A stretch of DNA of 64,000 nucleotides from Virgibacillus proomii (GCF_018916875.1 NZ_JAHLNO010000021.1:1-64000), one strand, 5' to 3'; counted from the stretch's first letter, positions 19,255-30,671 are shown. Translations and numbers: made by a program. The notes: generated by a model from the sequence alone, not told the origin.

Positions 19255-19842
19255 TTATTCCTTTCTAATACTTCTATTCGTAATCATTGAAGCCAGTTCT
19301 CTATATGCTTCATCAAAGCTAATAACTTCATCGCCATCAACTATGGAAAGCAATAGTATAGAAACAAGACCTTGAAAAACAGTTTTACTAATGACTAAAT
19401 CATCTGCAATTGACTTATTAACTTTTTTCCATATCAGTTGTTTTTGAGAAAGAATTTGATTTTTTCCTTCTACCGAAAGCTTATTTAGCATGGAACTATA
19501 CTCTTTTCCGGTAATTTTAATAATCCATGGATATTCTTTTACTACATTCTTCAAATAAAGCAAAAGGTCAAAAAGGAAAACGGAGCTAGAAGAGCTTGAT
19601 AGTTTATCTTGCTCGATTTGTTTTTCTATTACTATGAGAATTTCCATCACTACTTCAAGAAATAGTTCCTCCTTATTATCGAAGAAAAAGTAAAATGTTC
19701 CTTTCGCAATATTAGCTTTCTTTACTAAGCTATCAACACTAATTTTAGAAGCATCTTCATCATTAATTAAGTATTTTTTATACTCGTCTAGTATGGTTTT
19801 TCTAATTTTTTCTTTGTCTGAATCACTGAATTTCTTTGGCAT
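19255..19842 (-). CDS. TetR/AcrR family regulator
   Basis: A 195-residue regulator with HTH at about residues 33-65 (ISVDSLVKKANIAKGTFYFF) preceded by a charged N-terminus. An AAAGGAGAGC ribosome site precedes ATG 19842. It forms an operon with the small membrane protein downstream. Upstream sequence 19855-19945 contains several TGAC/GTCA half-sites that could be its operator, though none is a clean palindrome. Confidence 0.85.
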   Translation of the reverse strand: MPKKFSDSDKEKIRKTILDEYKKYLINDEDASKISVDSLVKKANIAKGTFYFFFDNKEELFLEVVMEILIVIEKQIEQDKLSSSSSSVFLFDLLLYLKNVVKEYPWIIKITGKEYSSMLNKLSVEGKNQILSQKQLIWKKVNKSIADDLVISKTVFQGLVSILLLSIVDGDEVISFDEAYRELASMITNRSIRKE

Positions 19843-20012
19843 AAGCTCTCCTTTAATGACTGTTTTTTATATTTGGTCATATAAAAATAACACAAAATCA
19901 AAAATTCCACAATTTTAATGACCATTATATAGATATAGTCATTAGGAATAAGCTTATCTTTTGCATGGAAATATCTTTTTTTAGTCACTGTGCTTGTTCG
20001 ATTCTGCCAAAT

Positions 20013-21336
20013 GAATCCCTTTAGATCCTTCGTTAGGTACAGCCGAAAACTGTTTAAGGGCAGTTCAAGAAAGAGCAGATATTTTTGTTTTAATAGTTGG
20101 TACTAGATATGGAGCTATCACTGACAGTGGAAAATCAGTAACAAATCTCGAATACCTAAGAGCGAAGGAAAAGGGCATTCCTATATATACTTTTGTTGAT
20201 AAAAAGATAATAAATAATATCCCTTTATGGAGAGACACAATCCTAAGATGGATTTTTCCTCCTCTGTAGATACCTCTGAATTATTTAATTTTGTTGATTA
20301 ATTAATGAATATTGACAACCTGTGGGTACATGAATTTGAATTTGCTAATGACATATCAGAAAGGCTAAAGTATCAATTTGCGTACCTTTTCTACGACTCA
20401 TTAACAATTAGAAAGAAAATCAAGTAAAATAACTTATCTAAAAAAGTTTTACAAACAAGCCTGAACAAATTGTACTAGAACAACCGCTTGGTCGGGAGTA
20501 TCGTTTCTTTTCTCAATTGCTATCTGATAATGTAAAAAAGTGTAAAGAATTAAAAAAGGACATTGAATATCAAATCTTTTTAGAATTTAATTCTCCAATT
20601 AATGATTATTCAGATCTATTCCACTGGATTACTGAGAAAAACAATCAATTATTAAGAACTTAGAAAGATTAATGTGAGGGATTGTGAATCCTTCAGAACT
20701 TGGCTTTTAAATGAGAGTGGTTACTTGAAAAATTATGCTGCGTTGATTTACGGAGCATTTAGACAAGCCATGGAATATGCTGTCACTTTACAGTATTTAA
20801 GAGAAAACATCTCGAAGAAAACAAAATCAATCCCAAAAGGCAAAAGTCTCGTTGGATATTGTACAAAAGAAGAGTTTGAAAAGGTAATTTCGGTAATTTA
20901 TACGCATAATTTTTATGAGCATATGAAAATGAAAGTGTTCATGAAGATACTTCTTTATTCTTTGAAAGGTTATCTTTATCTACTTTATTAACCACTTGTG
21001 ACAAAGTATGGGAACATGAAATTAATAATCAAAAAACAAAGAGTAAGCTTGTGAAAATTGAGTTTTCTGGAATAAATCTAGATATTAATTCTAGGATGTT
21101 TATTGGTTTATTTACAGCTAAAAGAATTTATCAACTAAGAAAATTGAAAACAAAAGATTCAATAATGGTTTCTTTCCACTCCCCTAAATTGTAAGGTTCC
21201 TTTTTCGTAATTGAGTGTTCTGTGGGTAATGATCTATCAAAAGGAATAATAGACATTGAAGAAGCAAGTAGAATTGTGTGGGATAGCAGAAATATTTTAA
21301 TGTTTCCATCGAACGTAGAATCAATTAGTAAAAAAT
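20013..21336 (+). pseudogene. DUF4062-type protein, decayed
   Basis: Fragments in different frames read CLRAVQERADIFVLIVGTRY and LEYLRAKEKGIPIYTFVDKK, the core of DUF4062, then DISERLKYQFAYLFYDSL, and finally SKLVKIEFSGINLDINSRMF near the 3' end. DUF4062 domains occur in large multidomain proteins related to signalling and defence. The gene is split by frameshifts and by an integrase-like fragment at 20674-20930. No intact product is possible. Confidence 0.6.
20674..20930 (+). pseudogene. Tyrosine integrase fragment (Tn916-like)
   Basis: The translation LKNYAALIYGAFRQAMEYAV, then LQYLRENISKKTKSIPKGKS and CTKEEFEKVISVIYTHNFYE, matches the core-binding domain of integrative-element integrases. 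It starts and stops abruptly; the catalytic domain is absent. It is embedded in the DUF4062 remnant, so this is a recombination scar. Confidence 0.65.
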
Positions 21337-21448
21337 AATGAAACAGCTAACTGTTTAAAGTTAACTGCTTCTTTAGTTTGGACTATTTGAATTTATTTCT
21401 AATGTTCACTTCAATTTTAATCTTTACCAAGTAAATATTTTATCTCAC

Positions 21449-22165
21449 TTAAATTGACAAATCAAATGATAAAAACTTAGGCCGTTGTTGTTCATGCTTG
21501 TCGAGCATAATCTGTTCCGGCTTGATGCCCTGTTCACGCAGTACTTCAATGTTCTGCACGAGGAATTCGTCACTGCCGACAACATAGAAAAGTCCATCCT
21601 TGTCTGCAGCAAGTTTTTTTGCTTCTTCATAGTAGTCTTTTCGGTTATCAACAAACTGTGATGTGAACTTCTTGTCAGGAACGGATTCGAAAATATTAGT
21701 GAATAAGAAATCTTTTGATGAATCGATGTTCAAGGAATGAATTTGATTGACGTTGTCAGCACGTTCGAAATAATCAAGCACAAGCGGTCTGAAGGTTGCC
21801 AGACTGACACCTGATGACAGCAGGTAAACATTTTTCCCTTCTCTTTTAAGCGGTACATTCGATTGAGTTTTAAAGAGTGCAATCTTATTACCGACTTCAA
21901 GATTTCTTAAAATCGCTTTAAACTCAGAGCATTGTTCTCTGATACGTGTTGTGATACCGATTGAATTTTCATGCGGTAAAGTCGAGATTGACATATGACG
22001 AATTAGCCCGCGGTTTGGTTTATCTCCAGCATTAAAACCTTCCAGTGCGAAGTGGGTGTGAGCACCTTCTTCCCATGTAAAGCCTTCCGGACAGTCGAGC
22101 ATGTACGTTTTAATCTCAGGCGTTTCTTCAATAATTTTATTTATTTTAGTCCAGTATATTTGCAT
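21449..22165 (-). CDS. Ferredoxin reductase-type FAD/NAD(P) oxidoreductase
   Basis: A 238-residue flavoprotein reductase of the FNR superfamily. Residues about 1-100 form the FAD-binding barrel with RHMSIST (family motif R-x-x-S), and 110-235 the NAD(P)-binding half (LLSSGVSLATFRPL, FYVVGSDEFLV). A Fur box lies 52 bases upstream. With iron-uptake genes following, it may reduce ferric siderophores or feed electrons to a haem or iron enzyme. The exact substrate is unknown. Confidence 0.8.
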   Translation of the reverse strand: MQIYWTKINKIIEETPEIKTYMLDCPEGFTWEEGAHTHFALEGFNAGDKPNRGLIRHMSISTLPHENSIGITTRIREQCSEFKAILRNLEVGNKIALFKTQSNVPLKREGKNVYLLSSGVSLATFRPLVLDYFERADNVNQIHSLNIDSSKDFLFTNIFESVPDKKFTSQFVDNRKDYYEEAKKLAADKDGLFYVVGSDEFLVQNIEVLREQGIKPEQIMLDKHEQQRPKFLSFDLSI

Positions 22166-22216
22166 TATACATTCTCCTTATTCAATTATATGTTCGTTAC
22201 TATCTAATATACAACA

Positions 22217-22235
22217 ATTGATAATAGTTATCAAT
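22217..22235. promoter_or_regulatory. Fur box upstream of reductase gene
   Basis: TGATAAT-A-GTTATCA (22219-22233) matches the 7-1-7 Fur consensus TGATAAT-N-ATTATCA with one mismatch and extends with TT/AA flanks. Its position, about 50 bases before the reductase start on the minus strand, predicts iron repression. Confidence 0.8.
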
Positions 22236-22239
22236 TAAA

Positions 22240-22745
22240 CAAATTCAATATTTCAGATAATTTATGTGACTTAAATTTAGAAACAATTCAGCTAGAAAAC
22301 TGGCTCTGAACTATTCAACGTTTCAAACGACGTACTAATTTAATAAAAAATTTCTTTTTTTTGTTTTCCAAACAAATAAAAACTGTTCATTTCGGCAAAA
22401 GGAACGGAAAAAACAATTGACCCGCAGGACGAACAGATTGTAAAATTACTTTTCTGAACTTTGACCATGACTTTGTCTAGTATTCCATTTCCTGATAGTA
22501 GAGTTCTAACCTGGTAATATCAGGTATTTCAGTGGTTGGATGTTTTTGTCATAAAAAGTAAAATTAAGATCATCAAAAATAGAATTTATAAAACGCCCAT
22601 TTGAAATGGCGATGAGAGTATAAAATAATTATGTAACGGGAATCTACAATTTAGATAATTAAGAGAAGGAACTGTTTCTAGTAAAAAACAGCCCTTCTCT
22701 GGTAATAAATAGAACTTAAAATGGCGTTTCCAAAAGCAGAGATAA
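22240..22745. other. Intergenic stretch with a hairpin
   Basis: A short frame near 22395-22456 (KGTEKTIDPQDEQIVKLLF) looks like a gene tail that I cannot assign. At 22663-22700 AGAGAAGG and CCTTCTCT flank an inner stem (AACTGTTT/AAAAACAG), a plausible terminator for the AraC gene on the minus strand. Confidence 0.4.
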
Positions 22746-22747
22746 AA

Positions 22748-23714
22748 TTAATTGATAAGAGGCTGACGATACTTTCTTCGATAATGAAGAGGTGTCTCAC
22801 TAAAATATTTTTTAAATACTGCTGCAAACTTACTTGGATTGTCATAACCAACTTTCATAGCAATGTCTATAATGCTTTGATCTGTTGTAAGTAATGCTTC
22901 CATTGCCACATCCATTCTTCTTTTTTGAATATATCGGTATACTGTATAACCGTAGCTTTGTTTGAATTGATTTTGTAGCACAATCGTTGGGATATTGAAC
23001 TCTTTCGCCAATTGTTTCACTTGTAATGGTAAATCATAGGATGTATCTATTTTTTCTTTCACTTTGCGTATACAATCATCTGGACAAAAAATAGTCTCTC
23101 TCCCTAATTCATCGTTTACACAATGTGATAAAAACTCCAACGCCTTTGATTTCAATAAAAAATGATTCATAACATTTTCCTCATATTGAACCATAAGTTG
23201 CGTTGTAATGGAACGATGGATGGGGGAGCTCTCTCTTGTAAAGATACGCACATTAGGTTTGAATAATCGTTGTAATAACCGTGTCCAATTTTGGTTATAC
23301 GAAACTCCATTTGCCAATAATTCCATATTTAAATACATTGCGATACCGTCTGCTTGTTTATAGCGTAGATCATAGTACGTAATGGGATTTGACCAACTAA
23401 AATAAACGAGTTGCTTATTGTCACATCTCGTCCATTCATCATTTGGATGATAGCGCATATGCAATTCACCATTAGCAATCGAAGTTATTTCAATCATGTT
23501 CTTTTGATGATAAGGCAATGATTCGGATAGTCTTTCATGTGCATTGACGAAATACTTGAAGTTCAATTCCTGGTTCTAAAATATATCGCTCAATTGTTCC
23601 TTTTCCGTAACCTGGTGAATATTCATATATATCCCCCAGCCACATATCACTTATTTTTTGAATATAATCTTTTTCAAGTACTTGATAACTTCTATTTAAA
23701 ATGTCATGTGCCAT
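22748..23714 (-). pseudogene. AraC-family siderophore regulator, one frameshift
   Basis: From ATG 23714 (MAHDILNRSYQVLEKDYIQK) a shift near 23560 joins the main frame, giving about 320 residues. The C-terminal AraC domain has two HTHs (LQVKQLAKEFNIPTIVLQNQ and IIDIAMKVGYDNPSKFAAVF). The arrangement resembles PchR/YbtA-type regulators that sense a ferric siderophore and activate uptake genes. It is divergent from the ECF/MFS cluster with a perfect Fur box between. If the frameshift is an assembly error the gene is functional. Confidence 0.8.
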
Positions 23715-23785
23715 ATAAAATATCCTCTCTAATTATTTTTGGTAACCGATTGGATTATTTTAAAAATAATGGAGTAGTTATTAAT

Positions 23786-23804
23786 AATGATAATCGTTAT
23801 CATT
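23786..23804. promoter_or_regulatory. Perfect Fur box of divergent iron locus
   Basis: AATGATAATCGTTATCATT is a full 19-bp Fur box, perfectly symmetrical around one central position. It lies between the AraC gene (minus) and the ECF/MFS cluster (plus) and could repress both. Confidence 0.9.
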
Positions 23805-23842
23805 TGTTTTAGCAATATGCAATATAAAGAGAGGAGCTAAAC

Positions 23843-24590
23843 ATGATGAAAATAAATAAATTACTTGCAAAAGACGTCATTACGAATTGGTTTGTATACA
23901 ATTTTGATTTTTATCGTACAAACCATTGACAATACGATTATGACACCATTCACGGTAGTTGCGATGTCCTATATTTCTGAAACAAGCCTTTTTGTTTCGA
24001 GCTTAGTGTATATGCTGGTTCAGGCAAAACAACGCTTAGTCGTATGGGCTCATCCCCACTTTATGATGGATATGTCACGGGTGATGTAACAATCGACGCA
24101 ACCTTTATCCATTTGGAAATGGAGCAAAAAAATTGGTAGCGTCTTTCAAAGTCCGAAGTCACAATTTTTTACAACTATTGTTCTAAGATGAGTTGGTCTT
24201 TGAACTCGAAAACTATGGCATAAGAACGTTCTATTATTCAACAACGCTTAAAAGAAGTGATTGCCCAAACAAACTTACAATTGATCCGTCACTAAAATGT
24301 CATGTGTCTTTATAGCGGGCAAAAACAAAAAGTGGCCATCGCAGCAACACAGATTATTGAGCCTCCTATCTTTGTGATGGATGAACCCTCTGCCAACCTT
24401 GATTTGCCGGCTACACAAATGCTGTATCAACAAGGAAGTGAAGATGTGGTCTTACGTTTGTTGCAAGAATTTGACTTATGGCATCTAAAAGACCATCATC
24501 CGGCTACATTATCCGGTGGTGAAAAGCAAAGGCTATTTCTTTCCATTAGCTTAATGCAAAAGGCTTTATCATAATCTTAGATGAAAACTT
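23843..24590 (+). pseudogene. ECF-type transporter S component and ATPase, fused and decayed
   Basis: The frame starts MMKINKLLAKDVIT, shifts near 23885 and continues as GLYTILIFIVQTIDNTIMTP, an S-component-like membrane protein. It then jumps directly into a Walker A region (AGSGKTTLSRMG at about 24012). Further downstream are LYSGQKQKVAIAATQ with FVMDEPSANLDLP, and a second signature ATLSGGEKQRLF. This is a YkoD-like double ATPase with internal deletions. Together these suggest a former iron or metallophore uptake system behind the Fur box. Nothing here can be functional. Confidence 0.7.
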
Positions 24591-24704
24591 CTAGACTAGA
24601 CGGTATGAACCTTAAGCGCGTTATCGAATTCATCCATTTAAATGGAACAAGTTGGGAACTAAATTAGTATCCTTTGCTTGGAAAGTAAAGAAGGAGTTGT
24701 TTTA

Positions 24705-25910
24705 ATGGATAATAGTCAAGCACGGACAGACAAAAAATATTTGTACTTATTTATTTTTCTTGGGATGGGATTACTTATCACAACAACAGGCTTTGGACGG
24801 ATGGCCTATGGTGTGATTTTGCCATTTATGCAAATCGACCTTGATTTGACAACAACGGAAGCAGGCATGCTTGGCACGTATTTATTCTTAGGTTATTTAG
24901 TTACTGTAGGTTTATCTGGTGTGATGACTGGAAAGATAGGTGCAAAGAATACTGTTGTGATTGGAAACATCGCTGTATTAATCGGTCTATTTTGTATAAT
25001 TATCGTCAACAGTTATTTATTCGCGGCAATCAGCGTGTTCTTATTAGGATTGGGGAGCGCATTAGTATTTACTCCACTCATGTCATTGGTCGTCGCATCA
25101 TTCCTAGATAAACGTGGGATGGTCATGGGTTTTTTAATGAGTGGTGCAGGAATTGGTATACTACTTAGTGGCTTAATTGTTCCGGCCGTTGTTAATGTAT
25201 TTTCAGGAGAGGCTTGGCGTTATGCTTGGTTAATTTTTGCGCTAATAACTTTAGCGATACTTTTATTAACATTATTGTTTCTAAAGGACTTATCATCTAA
25301 GGAAAAATCATCAGCTTCTAAAGAACGGTCAGATAAAGCATGGTGCTCAAAACCACTTTATCTGCTCGCAAGTATTTACTTTATTGTCGGTTTAGTTTAC
25401 TTGGTTCCAAGTCTCTATCAGACAAGCTACCTTATTGATCTAAGTGTGAAGGAATCGCTCGCTGGTTCCATATATTCATTTGCTGGGTTCGTTTCTATAT
25501 TCGGACCACCACTGTGGGGGTTGGATTGCAGATCATTTAGGTATTAAGCAAGCGTTGATTACGGTCTTATTACTATCCGCCTTCGGAGTTTTATTCCAGT
25601 TATCCAGACTAGCCCGCTATACTTTACATTAGCATCATTTATTTGGGGAACATCATTAGGTGGAACACTAGTCTTAATCCAGCTTCAAGTAGCCAAACTT
25701 GTAGAACAACAATATGTTGCTTTAGCAATTAGTTTTATTTCTGTCTTTTATGGTATAGGCCAGATTGGTCCAGGTTTTTCTGGTTGGATAATCGATCACT
25801 TTGGTGCATTTAGTGCCGCATATTTGTTTAGTCTAAGTGGATTTTTAATCTGTTCGTTTCTTAGTTTATTTTTACCGTCAAATAGAATAAAATATACTAA
25901 AAGTGGATAA
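24705..25910 (+). pseudogene. MFS transporter, frameshifted near residue 275
   Basis: A 12-TM major facilitator of about 400 residues beginning MDNSQARTDKKYLYLF at ATG 24705, after AAGGAG. The first frame runs to about 25515, then GWIADHLGIKQALITVLLLS and GQIGPGFSGWIIDHFGAFSA continue in other frames after shifts near 25515 and 25590. The family is the YbfB/YjiJ-like MFS. Its place behind a Fur box and next to siderophore genes suggests siderophore export or import. Confidence 0.8.
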
Positions 25911-26268
25911 GAAATGGAAACAATGAGGTACTGTGAAGATTTTTTAGTTAGCAAAAATAGTGAACTTCAACTTTTAGGGGTTTTAGTCAAACTTTATTTT
26001 AAAGTAACAGGATGAATCTTTTTAAATTTGACAGCAATGAAGTACTAAAATGAGAGCTGTTTTTTTGAGCTGCTTCTTAAAAATGTCTGACTAGAAATTA
26101 GCCAACTTACAAGATATTCCACACAGCACTGCACAGTATAGACGGATAAACTCTTTTGAACCATTTAAATGACTTTTGGAGGAACATACAAATGAATGAG
26201 AAGATTAGTAACAACACTCTCTATTCTAATCAGAATAATTATCATTTGTTGTGTGTGGAGGGTTAAAA

Positions 26269-26850
26269 TTGTTTGTACAACTATTTCAACACAAGAAGTT
26301 CATCGCTCGCCTTTTCTGGTTTTGCTACTAATTTTTAGCTGCCTATGGAGAAACGACAATCTCATCTGAAAGTAACAAAGACACGGGAAAAAATGATTTA
26401 AAGAAAGTCAGACAGTTAATGGAGAGATTACCATTCCAACAAGCCCTAAACGCATTGTTGGACAAGAATATATCGGTAGTCTTATTTGGTTAGAAGTTAA
26501 GCTTGTGGGTGCCAGAGAATTGATATTTGAAAACTATTATTTAAAGGACACTTTAAAAAGGACCATAGATATTGGTGTTTATGGGAGCCATCTACTGAGA
26601 GATTCTTAGCATTGGCGCCTGATATAATCATTACTCATTACTGGAAATAGAGCGAATTCTAAGCAAAATTGCTCCAACAGTTGTAATATCTTATTGTGAA
26701 TAAAAAAATGCTCATGAAGAGCTCACATATTTCAGGAAATTGCTTGGCAAGGAACAAGAAGCAGAGGCTGGCTAACCCAGTACGATCAGAAAATGCAGAT
26801 GCCTATACCATGGTTTGGATTGATGATTTGATTTCTACTATCTGTATGAT
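26269..26850 (+). pseudogene. Siderophore-binding lipoprotein (FecB/FhuD type), decayed
   Basis: Pieces read GEITIPTSPKRIVGQEYIGS, then IDIGVYGSHLL, LSKIAPTVVISYCE and YFRKLLGKEQEAEAG, in the order found in type III periplasmic iron-siderophore binding proteins. A signal-peptide-like N-terminus is present but the lipobox is unclear. Several stops and shifts break the gene. It would have delivered ferric siderophore to an ABC permease that is not in the window. Confidence 0.7.
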
Positions 26851-27002
26851 AAGTTTGCAATCAATTTAAAAATAATATGTTTTATTAATCAGTGTCCATA
26901 CTAACTATATTTGCTAATATCCTTTTTTTATTTACCAATGACTTTCATTGTTTCTTTAAGCAACAATTGTTAATATTAATGATAACCAATTAGGTGAGAG
27001 TA

Positions 27003-27494
27003 ATGAATTTTCAACAACATATGTATACCGTAGATGGCGTAAAAGTTAGTAGAAATAATACAATGATTCAACATGATAAAGCAATTATAATTTATGTAGC
27101 AGAGGGTGAAGTTGAGGCAATCGTAGATCGTCGTACATTTCACTTAGTGAGTGATTTTTTACTTGTTATTCAAGCGCGTAAGCAAATTCAAATTAAACAT
27201 GGGGAGTACACTCTTGTACGTTTTTAAAATTATCATTTAGTAAAGCAAGGATCTCAATTAATTTATAAGGTGGACCCCTTGCGCTTTATACATGAACTTA
27301 TTTGTTATGAAGGCGTAACCTATTCTGTCGAAGAAGCTTTAGCTGTCCTACAGAAGAAAAATACGGTATATAATTTCCAAACGTTGTTATTACAAATAAA
27401 TAAGGTAAATGAGAAGTATGAGCTCAATGTTTGCATTTATGGCGGTAAACTTGAGGAAGTACACCGCCAAGAACACAAATCCACTAATAGATAA
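27003..27494 (+). pseudogene. AraC-type regulator, N-terminal part with in-frame stop
   Basis: From ATG 27003 (ribosome site AGGTGAGA) the frame encodes a sensor-type N-terminal domain (DGVKVSRNNTMIQHDKAIII), hits TAA at 27225-27227, and continues in the same frame with KVDPLRFIHELICYEGVTYS. The layout resembles the N-terminal half of Btr-like iron regulators. The AraC HTH is missing. A weak Fur-like half-site (AATGATAACCAATTA) lies just upstream at 26976-26990. Confidence 0.6.
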
Positions 27495-27506
27495 TGAAAA
27501 TAACTC

Positions 27507-27558
27507 AACGAAAAATGGTTTCGATCGTCAAAAACCGATGACCGAAACCATTTTTAAG
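27507..27558. terminator. Bidirectional hairpin terminator
   Basis: AAAAATGGTTTCG pairs with CGAAACCATTTTT, with an additional inner TCG/CGA pairing. A-rich on one side and T-rich on the other, it can terminate both strands. It closes the iron island. Confidence 0.75.
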
Positions 27559-27777
27559 TTATTTTGGCTAGTTATGTCCCAGCCTCTTTATTTTTATGGA
27601 CAACCTTCCCCATGCTACAAGAGGCATTAATAGTTATAGAAGCATGGGGATATACGTTTAAAACCGTTTCCTTTTTTTGGTCATTGAGTATCTAACTTTT
27701 AATATCTATTATACTAACAGTCAATATTAAAAATATATTAGTCCTTAACTTCAAACTCCTAAATAAATCACTATTAA

Positions 27778-28659
27778 CTATATTTCTTTGATCATATACA
27801 CTTGCTGAGCTATTGTTTGAAAACCGATCTGTTTTAACACGTTAAAGGTTTTTTCACTTTTGTTAATTGGTAAATTAGGAACTGTTCGATTGATATCATC
27901 TTTAAAATCTCCAAAAACCTGACCTAACAAAAAATAAATAATTTCCTCAGCATCTGTCCGATCTGATTTCGGCTCGCACTGAAACAAAGTGGTACTTATA
28001 TGCCCCCCTTGGGAATTAAATATCCTATGGTAATAAGCGTAGCCAAGTACATTGTCACTATCATCTTTTACAAAGATACCTTCGCCATTTTTGGCACTTT
28101 GCCATTGTGTCTGCCATGGATTCATCGCTTTATAAAACTGTAGTTGACCTATTTGTTGAGGTGCTACTCGTTCGCAATTATATTTTCTGTTTAAATCTTT
28201 GATTGGATTTTGTGGTAACTTTCCATTGAGATTTAAATATTCTAAATTATCTTCGACTAAATAACCTATATTTTTATATAGTGAAATGGCTTTAGTATTA
28301 TCGCTTATTGCCTCGAGTGTTGCTATTTCTATACCTTCTTCTTTTAGAATCGAGAAACTTGAATCCATTAATATTTTTCCAATTCCTTTGCTTCTATATT
28401 CCTTGGCAACACCTGTTCCTCCATTCCAGGTAATTTTTTTCCCTTTTATCTCTCTTGCTCCGTTCAAAACGATTCCTATCGGTTGTTTTTCTTCAAATGC
28501 TACGATAGATAACGAAGGCGAAAGATCTTCATTAACCATCCTTTTGATAAAATTTTGTGGTGTAGTGGTTGCATCAAAATAATATCCTTCAAAACCTGTA
28601 TTCCAAGCTATTACAGCTTCAGCTAATGTACAGTCTATTAACTTTTTAATTTTAATCAT
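27778..28659 (-). CDS. GNAT family N-acetyltransferase (two GNAT halves)
   Basis: A 293-residue protein. The first GNAT domain (about 1-150) has the acetyl-CoA loop in GVAKEYRSKGIGKILMDSSF (pattern R-x-x-G-x-G). A second, less conserved GNAT-like half follows (about 165-290, KDDSDNVLGYAYYHRIFNSQ). Substrate unknown. It is a single-gene unit bounded by the terminator at 27507 and the IS4 remnant. Confidence 0.85.
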   Translation of the reverse strand: MIKIKKLIDCTLAEAVIAWNTGFEGYYFDATTTPQNFIKRMVNEDLSPSLSIVAFEEKQPIGIVLNGAREIKGKKITWNGGTGVAKEYRSKGIGKILMDSSFSILKEEGIEIATLEAISDNTKAISLYKNIGYLVEDNLEYLNLNGKLPQNPIKDLNRKYNCERVAPQQIGQLQFYKAMNPWQTQWQSAKNGEGIFVKDDSDNVLGYAYYHRIFNSQGGHISTTLFQCEPKSDRTDAEEIIYFLLGQVFGDFKDDINRTVPNLPINKSEKTFNVLKQIGFQTIAQQVYMIKEI

Positions 28660-28794
28660 CTTTTAACCCTCAATCTAGTATGTATCAGTTAGTACTGATT
28701 TCACTGCATGTCTAGCCCTTCTTATACATAAAGGTGTTTTTTCTGTTAGACCCATTATTAATACAGTATTAATGGTACCATCAAGAATACACTA

Positions 28795-29935
28795 ATTTCA
28801 TCATTTGGTAAATGGGTTTCACCCATTACTATTCAAAAGCTTACTGAACAAGTGAACGAATCTAAACAAGACTACTATACAAAAAAGTTACCACCGAGGG
28901 TTATATCAAGCTTTTACTGTTTGCCCAACTACACGAATTCAAGAGCTTAGAAGAAATGAGTGATGCACTTTTAGACGAAGAGCTTCAAAAAATACTTGGG
29001 TTCGAATCGATCAGCACTTCTCAAATATTATGAAAGAACAGGGAAATAGATCCAGCTATTCTTTCCAATCTATTCTTGGATCTCGTGTGGAAAATTAGAG
29101 CGTATTACTATAAAAATGGAAAGCATATGCCATTAAAAATCATTGATTCCAGTAGTACACTTCCACTAAATTTAAACAACCATAAATGGGCAACGTTTCG
29201 TAAAACAAAAGCCGGTATAAAGCTGCATTTACGACTAGTATTCATGGATAAGGACAACGTTTATCCAGAAAAATCAGTGATTACGCCTGCGAAAGAACAT
29301 GACAGGAACCAACTGGAGGTTCTTGTGGATGATAAAGAAGCCATGTATGTGTTTGATCGCGGTTATGTAGACGATGAACGTTTTGATCGGATGACAGATG
29401 ATGGCTATTTCTTCGTTTCAAGGCTGAAAAAGAACGCCGTCATTCGTAAAGTTACCTCTTTTTCACTTCCTGATGATGGTACGGTTCTATCCGAGAAAAT
29501 GGTCTATATCGGAACGACACAAAAACGCACGGAAAACGTCTTTCGTCTCCTTGAAGTCATGGATACAAAGGGAAATCTGCTTCGTCTAATCACAAACCGC
29601 TTTGATTCAAGTGCCGAAGAAATCAGTGACATTTACCGATCTCGCTGGGCAATTGAACTCTTTTTTAAATGGCTAAAAACAACATGTAGAAATAAAGCAT
29701 TTTTATGGAATGAGCGAAACTGCTATACAGAATCAAGTGTTTTTAGCGCTTATTACCTACTGCTTACATGTCTTATCCAACTGGAGATTGAAAAGCAAAA
29801 AATCTTTACTGCGAATCACTCGCTGGTTAAAGAGAGCGCTCTGGAAACCATCCTATGTCTGACTAGGAAGTTTGAGGAAAGATCCAGTCCGTAAATCGGC
29901 TGTTGTCGTTGTTGTCTTGGATTAATTGTATATTT
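28795..29935 (+). mobile_element. IS4-family insertion sequence, degenerate
   Basis: The transposase reads from SFGKWVSPITIQKLTEQV through LFAQLHEFKSLEEMSDALLD to an 819-base intact frame at 29076-29894. The catalytic set is visible: first Asp in IIDSSSTLP, second in YVFDRGYVDDERF, and the IS4 signature Y-x2-R-x3-E-x6-K in YRSRWAIELFFKWLK. Frames shift near 28885 and 29030. It resembles the IS231/IS4Bsu1 branch. The terminal inverted repeats were not identified with certainty. Confidence 0.85.
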
Positions 29936-29939
29936 TTAG

Positions 29940-30655
29940 CAAATGGACAGTGCCACCTTTCTTCAGATTTGGACTTTTTGGCTCAAAATCACAGAAGGTC
30001 GTTAATTGAATATTCTTGTTTTATTTATGCAATGTTTTGGTTTAAACGTATTTAATATAACAGCTAAACCAAAACTAAGTAAGGACCATATATAATGTTC
30101 CTGAAAAACTGCTAGGAACGAACAGATGCCTGCAAATAAAATAAGTAAAGAGAGGTGACAGAAGTCCGCATTTCTTCAACTAACACTCTACTTATTATTA
30201 AGTCCTGCCAAAATGGATTATTAATTTCTGTGAAAAAGCTTGCCACAGTGGCTTACTTTAGCTCGCTCTTCTAAACAAGTGCTATCCGCTATAAAAGCAG
30301 CTTGCATTAATAAAACTAACTAAAATTCCCTAAAAACTACTGCCTTCATATTGCCTTAATAGGCTTATTCAGTTGGTGAAATAGCTATAAATGAGTAAGG
30401 TAAACTTATTCATTTATAGCTATCTTTTTAGAAAGTATAAAGTTTTTTCCTCAGCTTCATGTACGAACTGCGCAATAAAGGTATCGACTGTTATAAGCAA
30501 TAGCACCAATGTTAGTCGCCTCTAAATTGCTCGTATCTGAACAGATTAGGAATATTTAAAGATAATATTCCATGCTATAATTTGTTATGTAAGAAACTTG
30601 AGATTCAATTGTAAAGTAGGATAAAAGCTTAGATTATAAGTTTGAAAAAGAATTA
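29940..30655. other. Intergenic stretch, no gene recognised
   Basis: About 700 bases with stops in all frames. There is an inverted repeat near 30378-30425 (AAATGAGTAAG...CTTATTCATTTATAGC), possibly a terminator. No coding signal or RNA motif was recognised. Confidence 0.5.
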
Positions 30656-30671
30656 GGAATTGAGGATTTAT

